From Pseudopyrenochaeta lycopersici (lineage: Eukaryota > Ascomycota > Dothideomycetes > Pleosporales > Pseudopyrenochaetaceae), in assembly GCA_003313425.1 (NCBI GenBank), contig NHZP01000063.1, positions 181,917 through 245,916 of the forward strand: a DNA stretch of 64,000 nucleotides, written 5' to 3'. Every line of letters begins with the position of its first letter. The first letter of the stretch is position 1. This document shows positions 28,446 through 39,068 of this stretch, piece after piece. The translations under genes and the position numbers were made by a program. The notes beneath the pieces were generated by a model. The model did no database searches, had not been told where the DNA came from, and worked only from the letters and a program-made list of their open reading frames with translations.

Positions 28446-31400
28446 TTATGGCCTGTGATGATCACCTTGCCTACGACCCCTGTTCTGGGGCCGCCCTGGA
28501 GCCCTTGATGTAAATCTTCTAGACGCTTCCGCGAAGTCCAGTACCGCGTCTAGGACGCTGTTCTTGCTTGTCCATCCTTTTACTCGTCCTTGGGGTTTCC
28601 CTCCCAGCATTTCTGCGGTGCTATTAAATGCCTCTCCTATCTTGCTCCGGAGCTGCTGCCTGATTTCTTTCAGTTTCGGGCAATCCACCAACACATGTAC
28701 TACCGTTTCTCTCGCTCCACATTCGCACTTGTCTTCCTCACTGAAGCGGAAGATTTGGGCATGTGCCGCTAGCCACGAGTGTCCCGTCCTGAGTTGTGTT
28801 AGTAGATATGCTCGGTTTCTCTGCCGAGAACCGTAGAGCTTCTGCGTGCGCTTAGATGGGAGTCCATTGTCAATCCGGCGAAGGTGTTTGCCTTTGTCTG
28901 AGGCTTGCCATTCTGCTGTCCATTCCTCTCGCAATTTCTCCCTGTGCAGCTTCTTTAGTGACGAGGAGAGACGTTGAAACACGTGTGCCTCCTCGGGACC
29001 AATAGCTTCTTTCGCTAGCCTGTCCGCTGCTTCGTTTCCTGGAATTCCCTCGTGTGCGGGTATCCATAAAAGGCGCAGTAGTATCCCTTGAGCTCGCAGG
29101 CTTTCCGCTCTACTTAGTATGCGTCGCACGATCTGTTGACCTGGCTTGTTGGACGGGTTCGCTATAGCTTGCAAGGCCGACTTGCTGTCGCTTGCGATGG
29201 TAAAGGTTCTGCGGTTTTGGTGTAATCCATTATGGTCTACCGTATGCTCGCTTTCAGCCAAGCCCATGGCGTAATAGATTGCAATGAGCTCGGCAGCGTG
29301 GACAGACCAGTATTTATTTGGACCGATGCTGGTTTGCCATGACCTTTTTATCTTGTTCTGCCTGTCTAGCACAACTGCTGCAGCGCCTAAGTTGCTCTTC
29401 TTCCCTGAGGCATCGGAGAAGACCACCGTTTCAGGCGCGGACATGAGGTCGATAATCTTCTGCTTTGCGCCCTCGTTATCGCCGATATCAATTGCTTCGA
29501 AGATAGGCGGTCTCCATGGCGCGAGAGGCCTAGGATCGATCTTCTCTAGGTCTCGGGCATAGTCTAGGTCCATAGTTTTGATAGCTTCTGCCAACGGGAA
29601 CTTGGGGCATGTCCCTTTCCGTATGCACCTCTTCTTCATCCGTTCTAGGACGTTCTTTATCGGATGTCCTTCTGGAAGCGTATACAGGCTGGTAATAACA
29701 TTCTGTGCTCGTTGTTTAAGCCGAAGCCTTGTTGGCGTTACGTAAGCCTCCACTTCCAATGTTTGAGTAGCAACTGTTCTAAACGCTGAAAGTATCTTGA
29801 GCAGCGCTGTTCTCTGTACCGAGCTAAGCATCTTGAGATGTCCTTTGTCTTTCTGGGGGTTGTGCCATATTGTTGACGCGTAGTCTAGTCTTGGGGTAAC
29901 GCATGCCTGGTACAGTTGTCTCATTTGGGTCGGCCGAAGGTGTCTGACGCCACCCATGGCGAGAGCGGTCGTGGGAGCAGTCTTGACCGCTTGCTGCACA
30001 TGCTGTTTCCATCTCAGCTCTTGATCAAATATCACTCCCAGCAGCTTTGCTGTTGAAGATGCCTTTATGGTTTTTCCATTCATGGTGATTTCCCCTTTAC
30101 CTAGTTCCTTCTTCTTCCTCGTCAGGTGTATTAGCTCTGTCTTCTCCGCCGCGAAACATGAGCCCGTTCTCCTCGCCCATGCTTCAATGCGTGGAATGTC
30201 TTCTTCCTGGATCTTCTTGATGTTCGCTTCCGCAGATGGTCCGGCCCTCCAGCGGAAGTAGTCGTCGATGTATGCGGATGCTCCCCCCTTCGTGTCTACC
30301 GGCTGGTTCACTAGGTCTGCATTGAAGAAGGCGAATAGGGTTGGTGATAAGGGGGAGCCTTGGGCCAGCCCAGCATGTTCCAGGGGCGCCTCCTCCGTCT
30401 TGAAGTCGTCGAACTTTATGCTAGCCGTTCTTCCCTCCATAAAGCTTTGTATCCACTTCCTTGCTATGGCAGGAATGCCTCGCTCCTCTAGGCGTGCGTC
30501 TAACGTCGACTTGTTGACTCCGTTGAAGGCACCTTTGAGGTCAAACGCCACCAGCGTGATCACCTTGTCCTTTAACCAGGCCTGGTCGATGGCGTTGGCC
30601 AGGACAAGAAGAGCTTGCTCTGTTGTGCGTCCAGGTCGTCCACCGAACTGCGTTTCTGGTAGTAGTCCGTATGTTTCTGCATAGTACGATAGGCGTCTCG
30701 CCATTACTGCTTCGAGTAACTTCCCGAGTGTGTTGAGTAGGGAGATCGGCCGGTACGCTCCCGGCATGGAGTAATCAGGCTTTCCAGGCTTTCTCAGGAC
30801 AACAATCGTTGCTGTTTTCCACCTCCTAGGATAATATCCTAGGTTGATGGATGCTGTGAAGATCTTGGTCACGATATGCGATATATACTTCCAGACTTTC
30901 TTCCAGACTAGGGTAGGAAGGCCATCTTCTCCTGGGGCAGTATTCCCTTTTGCCGCTGTAAGTGCTCTCTCTATTTCCAGCTCTGTGACAGGCACCCATG
31001 GGATTTCATCTTTCGCATTAACGATCAGTTCTGGCGTCGGCTCAGCCATTTTCGGGAAGAAGCACTCCAGCAGTGCTTGGGCCTTGTCGTTGTTGTCAGC
31101 GACCTCACGGTTTCCGATTTTTAGTGGGGGAATATTAGCATAGCTGTCTCTTGGCCCTATGTAAGCAGCTGCTTTCCACAAGTTTCCAGAGCTGGCAGTG
31201 TCGAGGAATGTCTTCCAGTGGGCGGCTTTGGCCTTCTCGATTGTCCGAGTCCATTCTCGGCGCTTGGTGCGCATTTCCACGAATAGGGTCATCGTAGCTG
31301 GGTGGTTTCTCCCCCTCTCTGCGCAGCTTTCTTGCCACTTTCTGCGCAGCCTGTTCACTTCTGACTGTTGTATCTTAAGTGCTGGTGTGAACCATCGTTT

Positions 31401-32345
31401 GGAGTACGGGGACGGTCTTGCTAGAGGCGTATATTTCTCTACCGCCGCTGTCGTGGCTTGGATTACTTTGGCCACAGCATCCTCCAGTTGATCCTGTGTC
31501 CCAATGGTTAGAGGGTTGCCCATAGTCGTTTGTATCATCTTCCCAATCTTATCCCATTCTGCTCTCTCAAACGCCCTGCGTGGTGCTTGAGTATATCGTA
31601 GTTCAGGTCGCAGGCCCCACTCCGAGAAAGTGGCTCGATGGTCAGACCCATAGTTGTCATGGTACAAGTGACACGCAAGAACTCTTTCCGGTGCGTCGGT
31701 TAAGGTAAGATCGATGGTTGATGTCGTTCCAGGATGGGAAACGGACCAGTGTGTCGGGGTCCCGCTGGGTAAGCACCATTGTAGTCTCCGATCCTGGATG
31801 AAAGAGAGAAGCTCTTCAGCGTGCCGTAAGAGCATGTAGTTGGTCTCTCTGTGGCTCCAGGCCGGGTGGTGTCGGTTGAAGTCTCCTGCAAGTATAATTT
31901 GAGTTGGTCTGGTAGTGTCCTCGGTGGCTTCCTTGATAGTGGCTTGTATCTCGTCAAGTGTGGGCTGCATAGAGACATTCTCCGAGATTTGACGGTAGCT
32001 GAGCGGTGGGACGTACACAGAGAAGATGAGCAGCTGCACTTCGTCTGTCCACACCTTCACTGCCGCTACGTCTGGGCTGTTACATCGTACTTGTCGATGG
32101 GCTGACGTAGAGATGCGCTTGTTCACGTACAGTAAACTGCGTTTTCTAACTTCTTCATCTGAGTGCGTAGGCTTGTAAAGCTGCCATAGGCGGTGATTGA
32201 CATGCGTTCGATATGCTGTCACTGGTGGCTCTTGAATAAGGAGGATGTCGATGTCTTGGGTTTTGTGGTCGTTGATGAGCGCTTCCATAGCCGCTCGTGA
32301 TCTCATAATGTTCAGCTGTAGTATCCGAAGATTTCCCCTTTTCAT
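28446..32345 (-). CDS. LINE ORF2: endonuclease, reverse transcriptase, RNase H, 1,299 aa
   Basis: From ATG 32345 (MKRGNLRILQLNIMRS) the protein shows an apurinic-like endonuclease (LLIQEPPV; IILAGDFNRHHPAW; GSDHRATF), reverse transcriptase (AYRPISLLNTLGKLLEAVMA; FDLKGAFNGV; GLAQGSPLSPTLFAFF; the catalytic AYIDDYFRW), an RNase H domain (VFSDASGKKSNLGAAAVV; HAAELIAIYYAM; ASDSKSALQA; WIPAHEGIPGNEAADRLA) and a C-terminal zinc finger (CECGARETVVHVLVDC). All catalytic residues I can check are present and there is no stop or frameshift, so the enzyme may be functional and could mobilise other copies. The stop TAA lies at the very start of the 3' UTR shared with segment A. Its start overlaps the ORF1 stop. 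Confidence 0.95.
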   Translation of the reverse strand: MKRGNLRILQLNIMRSRAAMEALINDHKTQDIDILLIQEPPVTAYRTHVNHRLWQLYKPTHSDEEVRKRSLLYVNKRISTSAHRQVRCNSPDVAAVKVWTDEVQLLIFSVYVPPLSYRQISENVSMQPTLDEIQATIKEATEDTTRPTQIILAGDFNRHHPAWSHRETNYMLLRHAEELLSFIQDRRLQWCLPSGTPTHWSVSHPGTTSTIDLTLTDAPERVLACHLYHDNYGSDHRATFSEWGLRPELRYTQAPRRAFERAEWDKIGKMIQTTMGNPLTIGTQDQLEDAVAKVIQATTAAVEKYTPLARPSPYSKRWFTPALKIQQSEVNRLRRKWQESCAERGRNHPATMTLFVEMRTKRREWTRTIEKAKAAHWKTFLDTASSGNLWKAAAYIGPRDSYANIPPLKIGNREVADNNDKAQALLECFFPKMAEPTPELIVNAKDEIPWVPVTELEIERALTAAKGNTAPGEDGLPTLVWKKVWKYISHIVTKIFTASINLGYYPRRWKTATIVVLRKPGKPDYSMPGAYRPISLLNTLGKLLEAVMARRLSYYAETYGLLPETQFGGRPGRTTEQALLVLANAIDQAWLKDKVITLVAFDLKGAFNGVNKSTLDARLEERGIPAIARKWIQSFMEGRTASIKFDDFKTEEAPLEHAGLAQGSPLSPTLFAFFNADLVNQPVDTKGGASAYIDDYFRWRAGPSAEANIKKIQEEDIPRIEAWARRTGSCFAAEKTELIHLTRKKKELGKGEITMNGKTIKASSTAKLLGVIFDQELRWKQHVQQAVKTAPTTALAMGGVRHLRPTQMRQLYQACVTPRLDYASTIWHNPQKDKGHLKMLSSVQRTALLKILSAFRTVATQTLEVEAYVTPTRLRLKQRAQNVITSLYTLPEGHPIKNVLERMKKRCIRKGTCPKFPLAEAIKTMDLDYARDLEKIDPRPLAPWRPPIFEAIDIGDNEGAKQKIIDLMSAPETVVFSDASGKKSNLGAAAVVLDRQNKIKRSWQTSIGPNKYWSVHAAELIAIYYAMGLAESEHTVDHNGLHQNRRTFTIASDSKSALQAIANPSNKPGQQIVRRILSRAESLRAQGILLRLLWIPAHEGIPGNEAADRLAKEAIGPEEAHVFQRLSSSLKKLHREKLREEWTAEWQASDKGKHLRRIDNGLPSKRTQKLYGSRQRNRAYLLTQLRTGHSWLAAHAQIFRFSEEDKCECGARETVVHVLVDCPKLKEIRQQLRSKIGEAFNSTAEMLGGKPQGRVKGWTSKNSVLDAVLDFAEASRRFTSRAPGRPQNRGRRQGDHHRP

Positions 32346-32954
32346 TGTGTTGCATTGGATGTAGTTTGTCCCCTGCATTCTCTATCCCCTGTCGGGTGGG
32401 CCCCGTTGCAGTCAACACAGCTTGCTGTCGCATCCGGTGGGCAGTCTCGGCGGTCATGTTGTCCAGCACAGAAACCACACCTCATTCGTTCTTTACAGGA
32501 CCACGCTAGGTGGCCGAAGGCTTGGCATCTGTGGCATCGCTTCTTTTTGATCTGGTACGGCTCGATGCTGCCGATGTATCGCTGGCCGACTAGTAGTCCA
32601 TTGTTGATTACCCATTCTGCTGCTTCGGCTGTGTCGAACCATATCCCCAGCGAAGCTGATCTTCCCAGCTCTTTCCCTTTGCTCTTGAGCCATGCAATTT
32701 CATGTATGTTGTAGCCCTTGGTCGTCATATCATTCTCATCCATGATTTTCTGGATGCATTGTGCCTCGTTCTCCGGTAACCAGAAATCCTCAGTTGGGGT
32801 GCGGTGGACCACGACCCCGAAACGCGGTTTGACCAGTTTCGTGCCATTTCCTAATTTCTCAAGCCATTCCGTGTTGTTCCTTGCTGTTTCTGCAGATCGC
32901 TGATCCTTGAATCGGATTACGTACCCTGTTTTTGGTTGTCCCAACCCCTGCCAC
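32342..32954 (-). CDS. LINE ORF1 (gag-like, three zinc knuckles), 5'-truncated
   Basis: About 205 residues remain. An RNA-binding-fold-like amino part (TGYVIRFKDQRSAETARNN, KLVKPRFGVVVHR) is followed by three Cys/His knuckles: CHRCQAFGHLAWSC, CGFCAGQHDRRDC and CVDCNGAHPTGDREC. The stop TGA (32342-32344) overlaps the ORF2 start ATG (32343-32345) in an ATGA arrangement. The true N terminus was lost at the 5' truncation near 32954. Confidence 0.9.
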
Positions 32955-32964
32955 GAGGAGTACA

Positions 32965-34107
32965 CACACACACAATTTATTTACGCCCGGCGGCCGAGCC
33001 GAAAGGGCTACTAACGCTAGTCTAACTCTACTCTTCATATGCTACGTCCCTGCCTCATCAGCCCCTGTTCTTTCTTTGACTCGCTTCTTCATGTAATTTG
33101 TTATCAAAGTCAAAGCCCTTGCTTACAATCTGTATCGCTTGTCCTCCGTCTCCTGTCTTCCATCGCGTTCTCGTTGGTTAGTAAAATTGCTGGCAGACTG
33201 GCTCAGAGTCGGTTCCTCTATAGAGATTCTCCAAGTGTTCAGCGTCCTATCTTCGGCGGCTGAAGCGCTGTCTGCTCTCTGTGGCACGAGATGGTTGGCG
33301 AGCTGGGTTAGTAGATAAAACTCACTTGCTTGTTAGCAGTCAGTTCGCGTCGAGTCTTTTTGTCACCATTGCGAATCGAATCGTCGCGCGCACTGCATCC
33401 ATGTCTGGCGTCCATTTCGCGTCGTCTGTCGTTGCTTTGCCGCCAAGGTAGAGTGACATGTTCCCTCTGCCTGTCTGCGTGCATTGCAGCATCTCGGCTC
33501 GTTGTTCTGTCCACCGCCTGCACCGGAACAAGAAGTGCCCCACGGTCTCCGCTGCTTGTCCGCATTCACACTGATCTGTTGTTGAGGCTTTGATTCGGTA
33601 TAGGTACGTGTTCAGCTGTGCCATGCCTGTTCTGAGCTGCGCGAGCACGCTGCTCTCTTTGCGCGATAGTCGGTCGTAGAGCTGGCGTGTGTGCTTTCCC
33701 GGTAATGCTGTGTCGATTCGCTTGGAATATGCTCCCACTTTTTCTGGCACCTTCTTAGCCGCGCCTTGCTTACGTGCAATGTTGTGCGTAGTTGATCGTA
33801 TCCTCGGAAACTGTGTCTGTGGCCTGGCGTTTGGTCTAGTTGCCGCCTTCGCCTCTTGCTTGGCGAGGCTTGCGAGCTCGCACTCGTCGCTTGCAGGCAG
33901 CCACAGCACTGTCACCGTGTTGCCATCTCTTCTCAGTGTATGTAGCGTCTTGTAAAACTGGCTGATATAGCTTTGCCCGGACTGTTGTCGAGGTCTTCTG
34001 AGTGTGAGCACAGCAGCTTTGTTTCTTGTTGTTAGTGCGATGTTGCGAAACCTGAGCCTTGGTAGCCTGCTCAGCGCCTCGGCCATTGCTGCCAGCTCTG
34101 CCGCCAC
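32965..34107 (-). mobile_element. 3' part of a second LINE family (LINE C)
   Basis: Minus-strand fragment holding only the RNase H end of ORF2, a 3' UTR of about 370 bp and a (TG)n tail (32963-32976 on the plus strand as CACACA). It lies between GAGGAGTACA at 32955 and GAGGAGTACAGTC at 34108, again a target-duplication-like arrangement, and is strongly 5'-truncated. Its sequence differs from LINE B. Confidence 0.8.
33340..34107 (-). pseudogene. LINE ORF2 C-terminal fragment (RNase H end and zinc finger)
   Basis: The frame reads VAAELAAMAEALSRL (RNase H helix), then a linker and the tail finger CECGQAAETVGHFLFRCRRW, and stops at 33340. The upstream frame runs into flanking DNA at 34108, where the sequence ACTGTACTCCTC (minus strand) begins. 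No catalytic acidic residues of RNase H remain except in this helix, so it is a relic. Confidence 0.85.
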
Positions 34108-34120
34108 GAGGAGTACAGTC
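34108..34120. repeat. GAGGAGTACAGTC boundary motif (one of four copies)
   Basis: GAGGAGTACAGTC occurs at 21657-21669, 23047-23059 and 34108-34120, and its first ten bases at 32955-32964. Each copy sits exactly at a junction between two retroposon segments or between array and host DNA. Confidence 0.85.
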
Positions 34121-35108
34121 GCTAGCGAAACCGGCTTCACCTCTCAGCACGCCGCGAGATTTACCCCGCGCCACTCTCGGCAGCCGCCTTACCAAACTAA
34201 GCTAAGCTTTAAACAGGGGCGGTACTTGTAGCTTCATTAAGTGGGGATCTCATGAGCTGCGCCACATGTACCTCTACTTTCCTATTTTCTATAGAACTTG
34301 AAACATCCACTTGTAGGGGTCTAAATGAGCATGGTGTTAGATATGCGATCAGCAGGTCTCATAGTTGGCTTCTGAATTGGAGCAGGTGTGTTGATAACAG
34401 AATGTACATAGCTGGCGCATCGTAAGGGCCCATACCCATAGGGTGCATGGCCTTTAATAGAACACACACACACACACACGCGCGCGCGAGGAATGCGTTG
34501 AATATTTTGGGCCATACAGAAAGCTTTTATGATGTCCCTGATCGTCGCTTGGATTATATCATACAGTCGACGCGCCAAGACATTTCGAGCATAGTGCTCC
34601 TCACGCGATTAGCGTTAGTTCAGAGCCGGGTACTGGAGCAGGAGCAGGACCCACTGCGGGAACCAAAACGGAACCGGTGTAAGCTAGGCACAATCATAGT
34701 TGTCATCTACTAACCTGAAACTAGAGAAGAGACTAAACGTCTTGAAAACGCAAACATTGCGGGTTGGAATAGCTATCCTAGCTCGAACGCAGGCACTACA
34801 AATCATGTTCGCGACGGGTTATCTCCTGGCATGGGAGCTAATCCAAGCACGGCGGACAGAAACTCTACCTAAGACCATTCGTAGAGGCAGTCGCACGCGA
34901 TACCAACTCCAAAGTCGGAACTCATGGTCAAGCAAGGTTAAGAAACCTCCTCTTAAACCAGGGCTCGAAAGTCTCCAATCCCCACTCGCCCAGGCGCCGG
35001 AGCACAGCTAGTATCCGGTAAACCTTCGCAAGTGATAAAGTGTCACCCATGCTTTCTGAGAACTGCAGAATTTCCTGGCGAAGTCAGTGTCAAAGAACGA
35101 CGAAGTAA
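34121..35108. other. no gene recognised; short (CA)n/(CG)n tract
   Basis: Contains a microsatellite (ACACAC...GCGCGC, about 34461-34488). Open frames such as 34700-35011 have no domain I recognise. Possibly the 3' flank of the PD-(D/E)XK gene. Confidence 0.4.
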
Positions 35109-36521
35109 TCAGAACGCGCATACAATGTGTGAGCCTTTATCAACCGCAAAATAGAGATGCCAATAGTGATTCAGCACAATGATGACCGGCAACGTGATGA
35201 CACGGTGATCCTCATCCGCATAAAGCTGGCCGACCCGCTCATGCCACGCACTCAACCAAATGCCAATCTGCACCCGGGCCTCTTCCTCAGTCCCACTGGC
35301 CTTGACCTCAATGGATATCATGGTGGGATATCGGCAGAGCGGGGGGTACAGCGATTGGTTGACCGTGCGAAGGTTATCGGGCTGACTTCTCAGCCATTCC
35401 GAAAGGGTGTCGTTGGAGACAGATTGCGGGACGAGGTTGATAGCGAAGTCGACAAGTCGGGATTCGGAGTACCGGTCGCCGGTCTGGGGCAGACACTCTT
35501 TGATGGGGAGGGCGTGCGATCTGCAAATTAACAACTACTATCAGGTATAGAGAAAGTGCGTACATCTGCTTGGGCTCAATGTGCGATTGGTCCCGGAAAG
35601 CCATGTCTAAGAGCGGCCACTGCACCGAGCAATACCATTGCGGCTCATGGTCTCCTGTAGTGGAGAGCGAGACAGCTGCAGCTTGCACTCTCTTCATAAT
35701 ATCCAGTTCGATCATGACATCGAGCTCGCCGCGAGCTGTCTCATACATCCAGTGAGGGCGCTTCTTCGCGCCAGGAATACGATCCTGTACAGTCAGCACG
35801 GTGACACCGTATAGATCGAGCATCTTACCTGTATCTTTGACGGTATTATGCCCACATTTTCACAGAGCGCCTGGAGATCTTCGGTGAGCATGCGTATGTC
35901 CTCCGGCAGGTCGTCCTGCTCTACATCCATAACCCCGTATTTGACCGGCTTGTTCAACAGCTGCAGGTCGCTGTAGGTCTTAGCCGGACTTGTCGCCCGC
36001 TTCGACTTGGACTTCCCTGACTGTGCGGAGGAGGTGCTCGAGCCGGTGTTGGAAGGGTGGAGGACGGGATGGAGAGCGAGTGCATTCGCGTACGAGCTTG
36101 ACGGGGTGATGTTATCTGGAAAGCTGATCTCGGAGAAAGCAGCCAGATCCAGCGGCGGTCGAGTCGATTGCTGTTCTCGACCTCGTCTTTTTGGTTTTGG
36201 TGTTGTCGCATCGTCCTCCGAGACAGCATTCTCCTCTACATAGCCCTCGTCCGACAAAACGTCCTTTTCCATACGCCGAGCTTGCCTAGTTGGCGACCAT
36301 TGTTCCGTGCTGCATTTCTTCCGCGGCGATCGACGATTCATGTTCGCATGCGTAGGTTGGAGCGGTCGACGTCGCTTGAGTGGTGATGCCTTTGGGAAAG
36401 GACAGGGCGAGGCTGGCTGGTCGGCAAGCCATCCGTGGATGACGGCGGAGTTGAACGTCGGAACAGGAGTTCGCAGATACGAAGGGCTGCTGAAGTCGCA
36501 GCTAGATAATGCGCTCGGCAT
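35109..36521 (-). CDS. fungal PD-(D/E)XK nuclease-like domain protein, 441 aa
   Basis: Exons complement(35109..35520, 35564..35784, 35829..36521); introns 43-44 bp; joined frame 1,326 nt. The first 200 residues are Ser/Pro/Arg-rich and probably disordered, with nuclear-type basic stretches (LKRRRPL, KPKRRGREQQ). From about 230 to the end is a conserved fungal domain with RIPGAKKRPHWMYETARGELD, a helix-rich middle, and the nuclease-like signature SESRLVDFAINL (D329) followed by MISIEVKASG (E376-x-K378). This matches the PD-(D/E)XK-like family common in Pleosporales and other ascomycetes, whose cellular role is unknown to me. Nuclease activity is inferred only from the motif. The gene looks intact and lies just downstream of the LINE array. 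Confidence 0.85.
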
Positions 36522-37095
36522 GCGGAGAGAGAGAGGATTGGATGAATGGATGAAGACTCCATTGTTTGTTGTTCGAGTGGTTGTTGTGTCGGCCTTACAG
36601 ATGCCGACATGCCGCGCAAATCCCGCTGTGGAGCTGTCCGGTTTGAGACCCCAGGTGAGACCTTAGCGCCGAGCTGCCCCGCTACGGGTCGTTAAACCTT
36701 GCTATACCACCCCAGCAAGTCTACACTATTAACAAACACCTCGTCCTGGTCTCTCTCCATCCATGCTTACGAGGAATGAACGCCTCTTTCACAAGGTCAT
36801 GGCCGGAGCGGGTCGGCCGCCCTCCCTGCTATCAGTGGCGAGTTTGAAGTATTTTTATGCTCTAATTGTCTGCTGCAAATACCGCTAATTATGCTGCAGT
36901 TGTGCCCGTCCGTGGCAAAAGTAGTCACCACAGGCAGCAGTCTCGGCCGTCAGCTTTATCCCGAAGAGTCAGCCCACCTCTGGCCAAGCACTCATAATAT
37001 AGGTAGATGGAACCTATATATAGACTAAGCCTCATTTTAACTTTAAATCCATATATGCATCGGTTACTCCACCAAAACGTTGAGGGCGAAGTCGT
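36522..37095. other. intergenic, nothing recognised
   Basis: Promoter side of the PD-(D/E)XK gene and 3' flank of the HET gene. No further gene seen. Confidence 0.5.
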
Positions 37096-38975
37096 TCACA
37101 CAACTCGTACGCCGACCCTCTCTCTCACTACGCAGTCACTCCGGACCAACCCAACTCCAACTCTGCTATACTCGCCGTCCACACCGGTCGGCCTGACAAC
37201 TAATATGTAGTACTCCTTAACACCCTTGTTTAACTTCTTCCCGGCAACAACACATCGTTCTTCGCGAAGATTCTTGCCCTCCTCAACATCATACCGTATC
37301 CATCCTCTTTTCATTCTAAAGAAATTCAAGACGGCATAATAATCCCCATCCGGTTTCGTCGTGTACTTCCGAAACTTTCCCACGTCGGCGATTAATGTAG
37401 ATACGCACTCCTCATCGAACCGGAGGTTATCGATCCAATCAACTTTGCCAAAAGGAATGTCCATGAACTGGATGCCTCCATTATATGCCATCCATGACCA
37501 CGATGGCACAATCCGGGTTGTATACTTAATCCGCTCCGTCTTACGGTCAGATGTCTGCCACAGAAGATTTCTGTGAAGGTACCACTGAAAGATGCCGTAT
37601 CTGCTTTCACACTTTCTAGCGCGTGCAATGCGGGCCTCTAACCCGGATACTGCAATACATCTGTCCGTCTTCTCTGTCAGGTCACACTTCGAGTAGTCCT
37701 CAGCAAGAAAGTGAATGAATTCCATGGTACGTCGTTCGCCTGATGCGAGGAGCCGGTCTGGGAAGTTTGGATCGATCATGAAGAATTTCTTTCGAAAAGT
37801 GCTGAAGAGCAAAATGCCTAGGTTAGCAAGATGCAAGGTTATCAAATATTATTAAGCACTTACCTTTCCAGTCTAGTAAGGTTTTCGCAGTAAATTCCTT
37901 CTCCGCATTCAAAATATATCTGATTGGAGCTGAAATGGATAGTTCGTCGCGACAGAACTCTTTCTTGCATTACCCAGGCTCGCGTATTGAGCTGAGCCTT
38001 CTCTATATCGTTGTCGAAATCATCAATGTCGGTGCAGACATAGAATCGCCGCCCCGAGTCGTTTTGAGCATAAACATACTCACTGCTTAGGTTTCGCTTA
38101 AGGAATCCCGCCTCCGAATCGCCAGCCGAAGTTGCAGCGATCGTGCAGTAAGCCGAAGCGAAGACACCTTCCATACGCGTGGCCTCGTGCTCCCAGTCTT
38201 TCTCGTTCCACTGAATTATGCACAGTGAGTCGATCCAGAGGTATTGGATGCCCAGTTCTCGTGTTACTCGGACTGCGTCTCGAAATGTATTTGGTAGCTC
38301 AGAGAACTTGAACCCGTTTAGTCGTGCCTTGATGTTTTTGTCTGTTGTGCAGAATCGAGGACTATCCTTCGTAGGAGGGTCTTTACCCCAGCAATGGGAC
38401 AACGCGACGTATCTCATTCTGTCCTTTTCCTTAGGACAGTAGAGACACAGGACACCGGGATCGGGATCCCCAACGTAGAGGAGCCTAGTCGGCAATGCTG
38501 CTTTGAATTCGGCGTCATGTTTGTTGCAGTTGTGAGATTCAGATTTGTCACACCAACGAAGCCATGCTCGAAGCAGTGCAAAACGTGCAGGATTTTCTGC
38601 TTCGGCTAAGATTGGGAAGCTGACCTGGATGTCGTCATTAGGGTCGGCTGAACATTCTGTGGTAGACACATGTAGTAAGCAATGGCTCTGCCTAGCGCGT
38701 ATAAATTAAAGATACTAACCTCGATCGGAAGACAACCGGAGAATTCGAGGTCCCTTGCTCCCCACTTTCAACCACGACCGTTCCCGAACAATTTCAACGT
38801 TCAATTCGTCATCGGTGCAGTGGGGTTTTACCTTACGGAGGAGTAGATCGCAGAGCTGGCAATTTTTCGCAGAAACAGTGATTTCAGAAAGCCTAATATT
38901 ACAATGAGCAGACACAACTGAAGTACAGGTGGCACAACACTGGAATGGACCAGGCTGAGTCGGTAGCACGCCCAA
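37096..38975 (-). CDS. heterokaryon-incompatibility (HET) domain protein, 584 aa
   Basis: Exons complement(37096..37801, 37864..38656, 38720..38975) with introns of 62 and 63 bp; frame verified, 1,755 nt. The HET domain carries its three hallmark blocks: MRYVALSHCWGKD, LGIQYLWIDSLCIIQ and TRAWVMQERVLSRRTIHFS. The amino end has two CxxC pairs (CCATC, CQLC), common in this family and possibly metal binding. The carboxyl part contains IVPSWSWMAYNGG, also typical. HET proteins take part in non-self recognition between hyphae and can trigger death of fused cells. The specific partner is unknown. The 5' flank is a minisatellite (39069-39532). The gene is intact, and an additional upstream exon cannot be excluded. 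Confidence 0.93.
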
Positions 38976-39068
38976 TGGTAAGCTCTTAAAAAAATCCAGA
39001 GCAAAATTATTGTCAAAGGTATAGCGCCAGCTGCCGAGCTACTTTCGTATTAGGACCCGTTCAAGGGC

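Larger units (their letters stand above)
28332..32954 (-). mobile_element. Tad-like LINE with RNase H, 5'-truncated (LINE B)
   Basis: Minus-strand non-LTR retrotransposon with partial ORF1, complete ORF2, a 3' UTR of about 115 bp and an (AAG)n tail now split by the gypsy element (tail continues at 23060-23094). The 5' end stops inside ORF1 next to GAGGAGTACA (32955-32964), and the tail ends at the same motif (23047-23059). This short repeat fits a target duplication. Confidence 0.9.

Noticed and set aside
34461..34488. Telomere- or satellite-like (CA)n/(CG)n run
   Set aside because: A short dinucleotide microsatellite without any further array structure.
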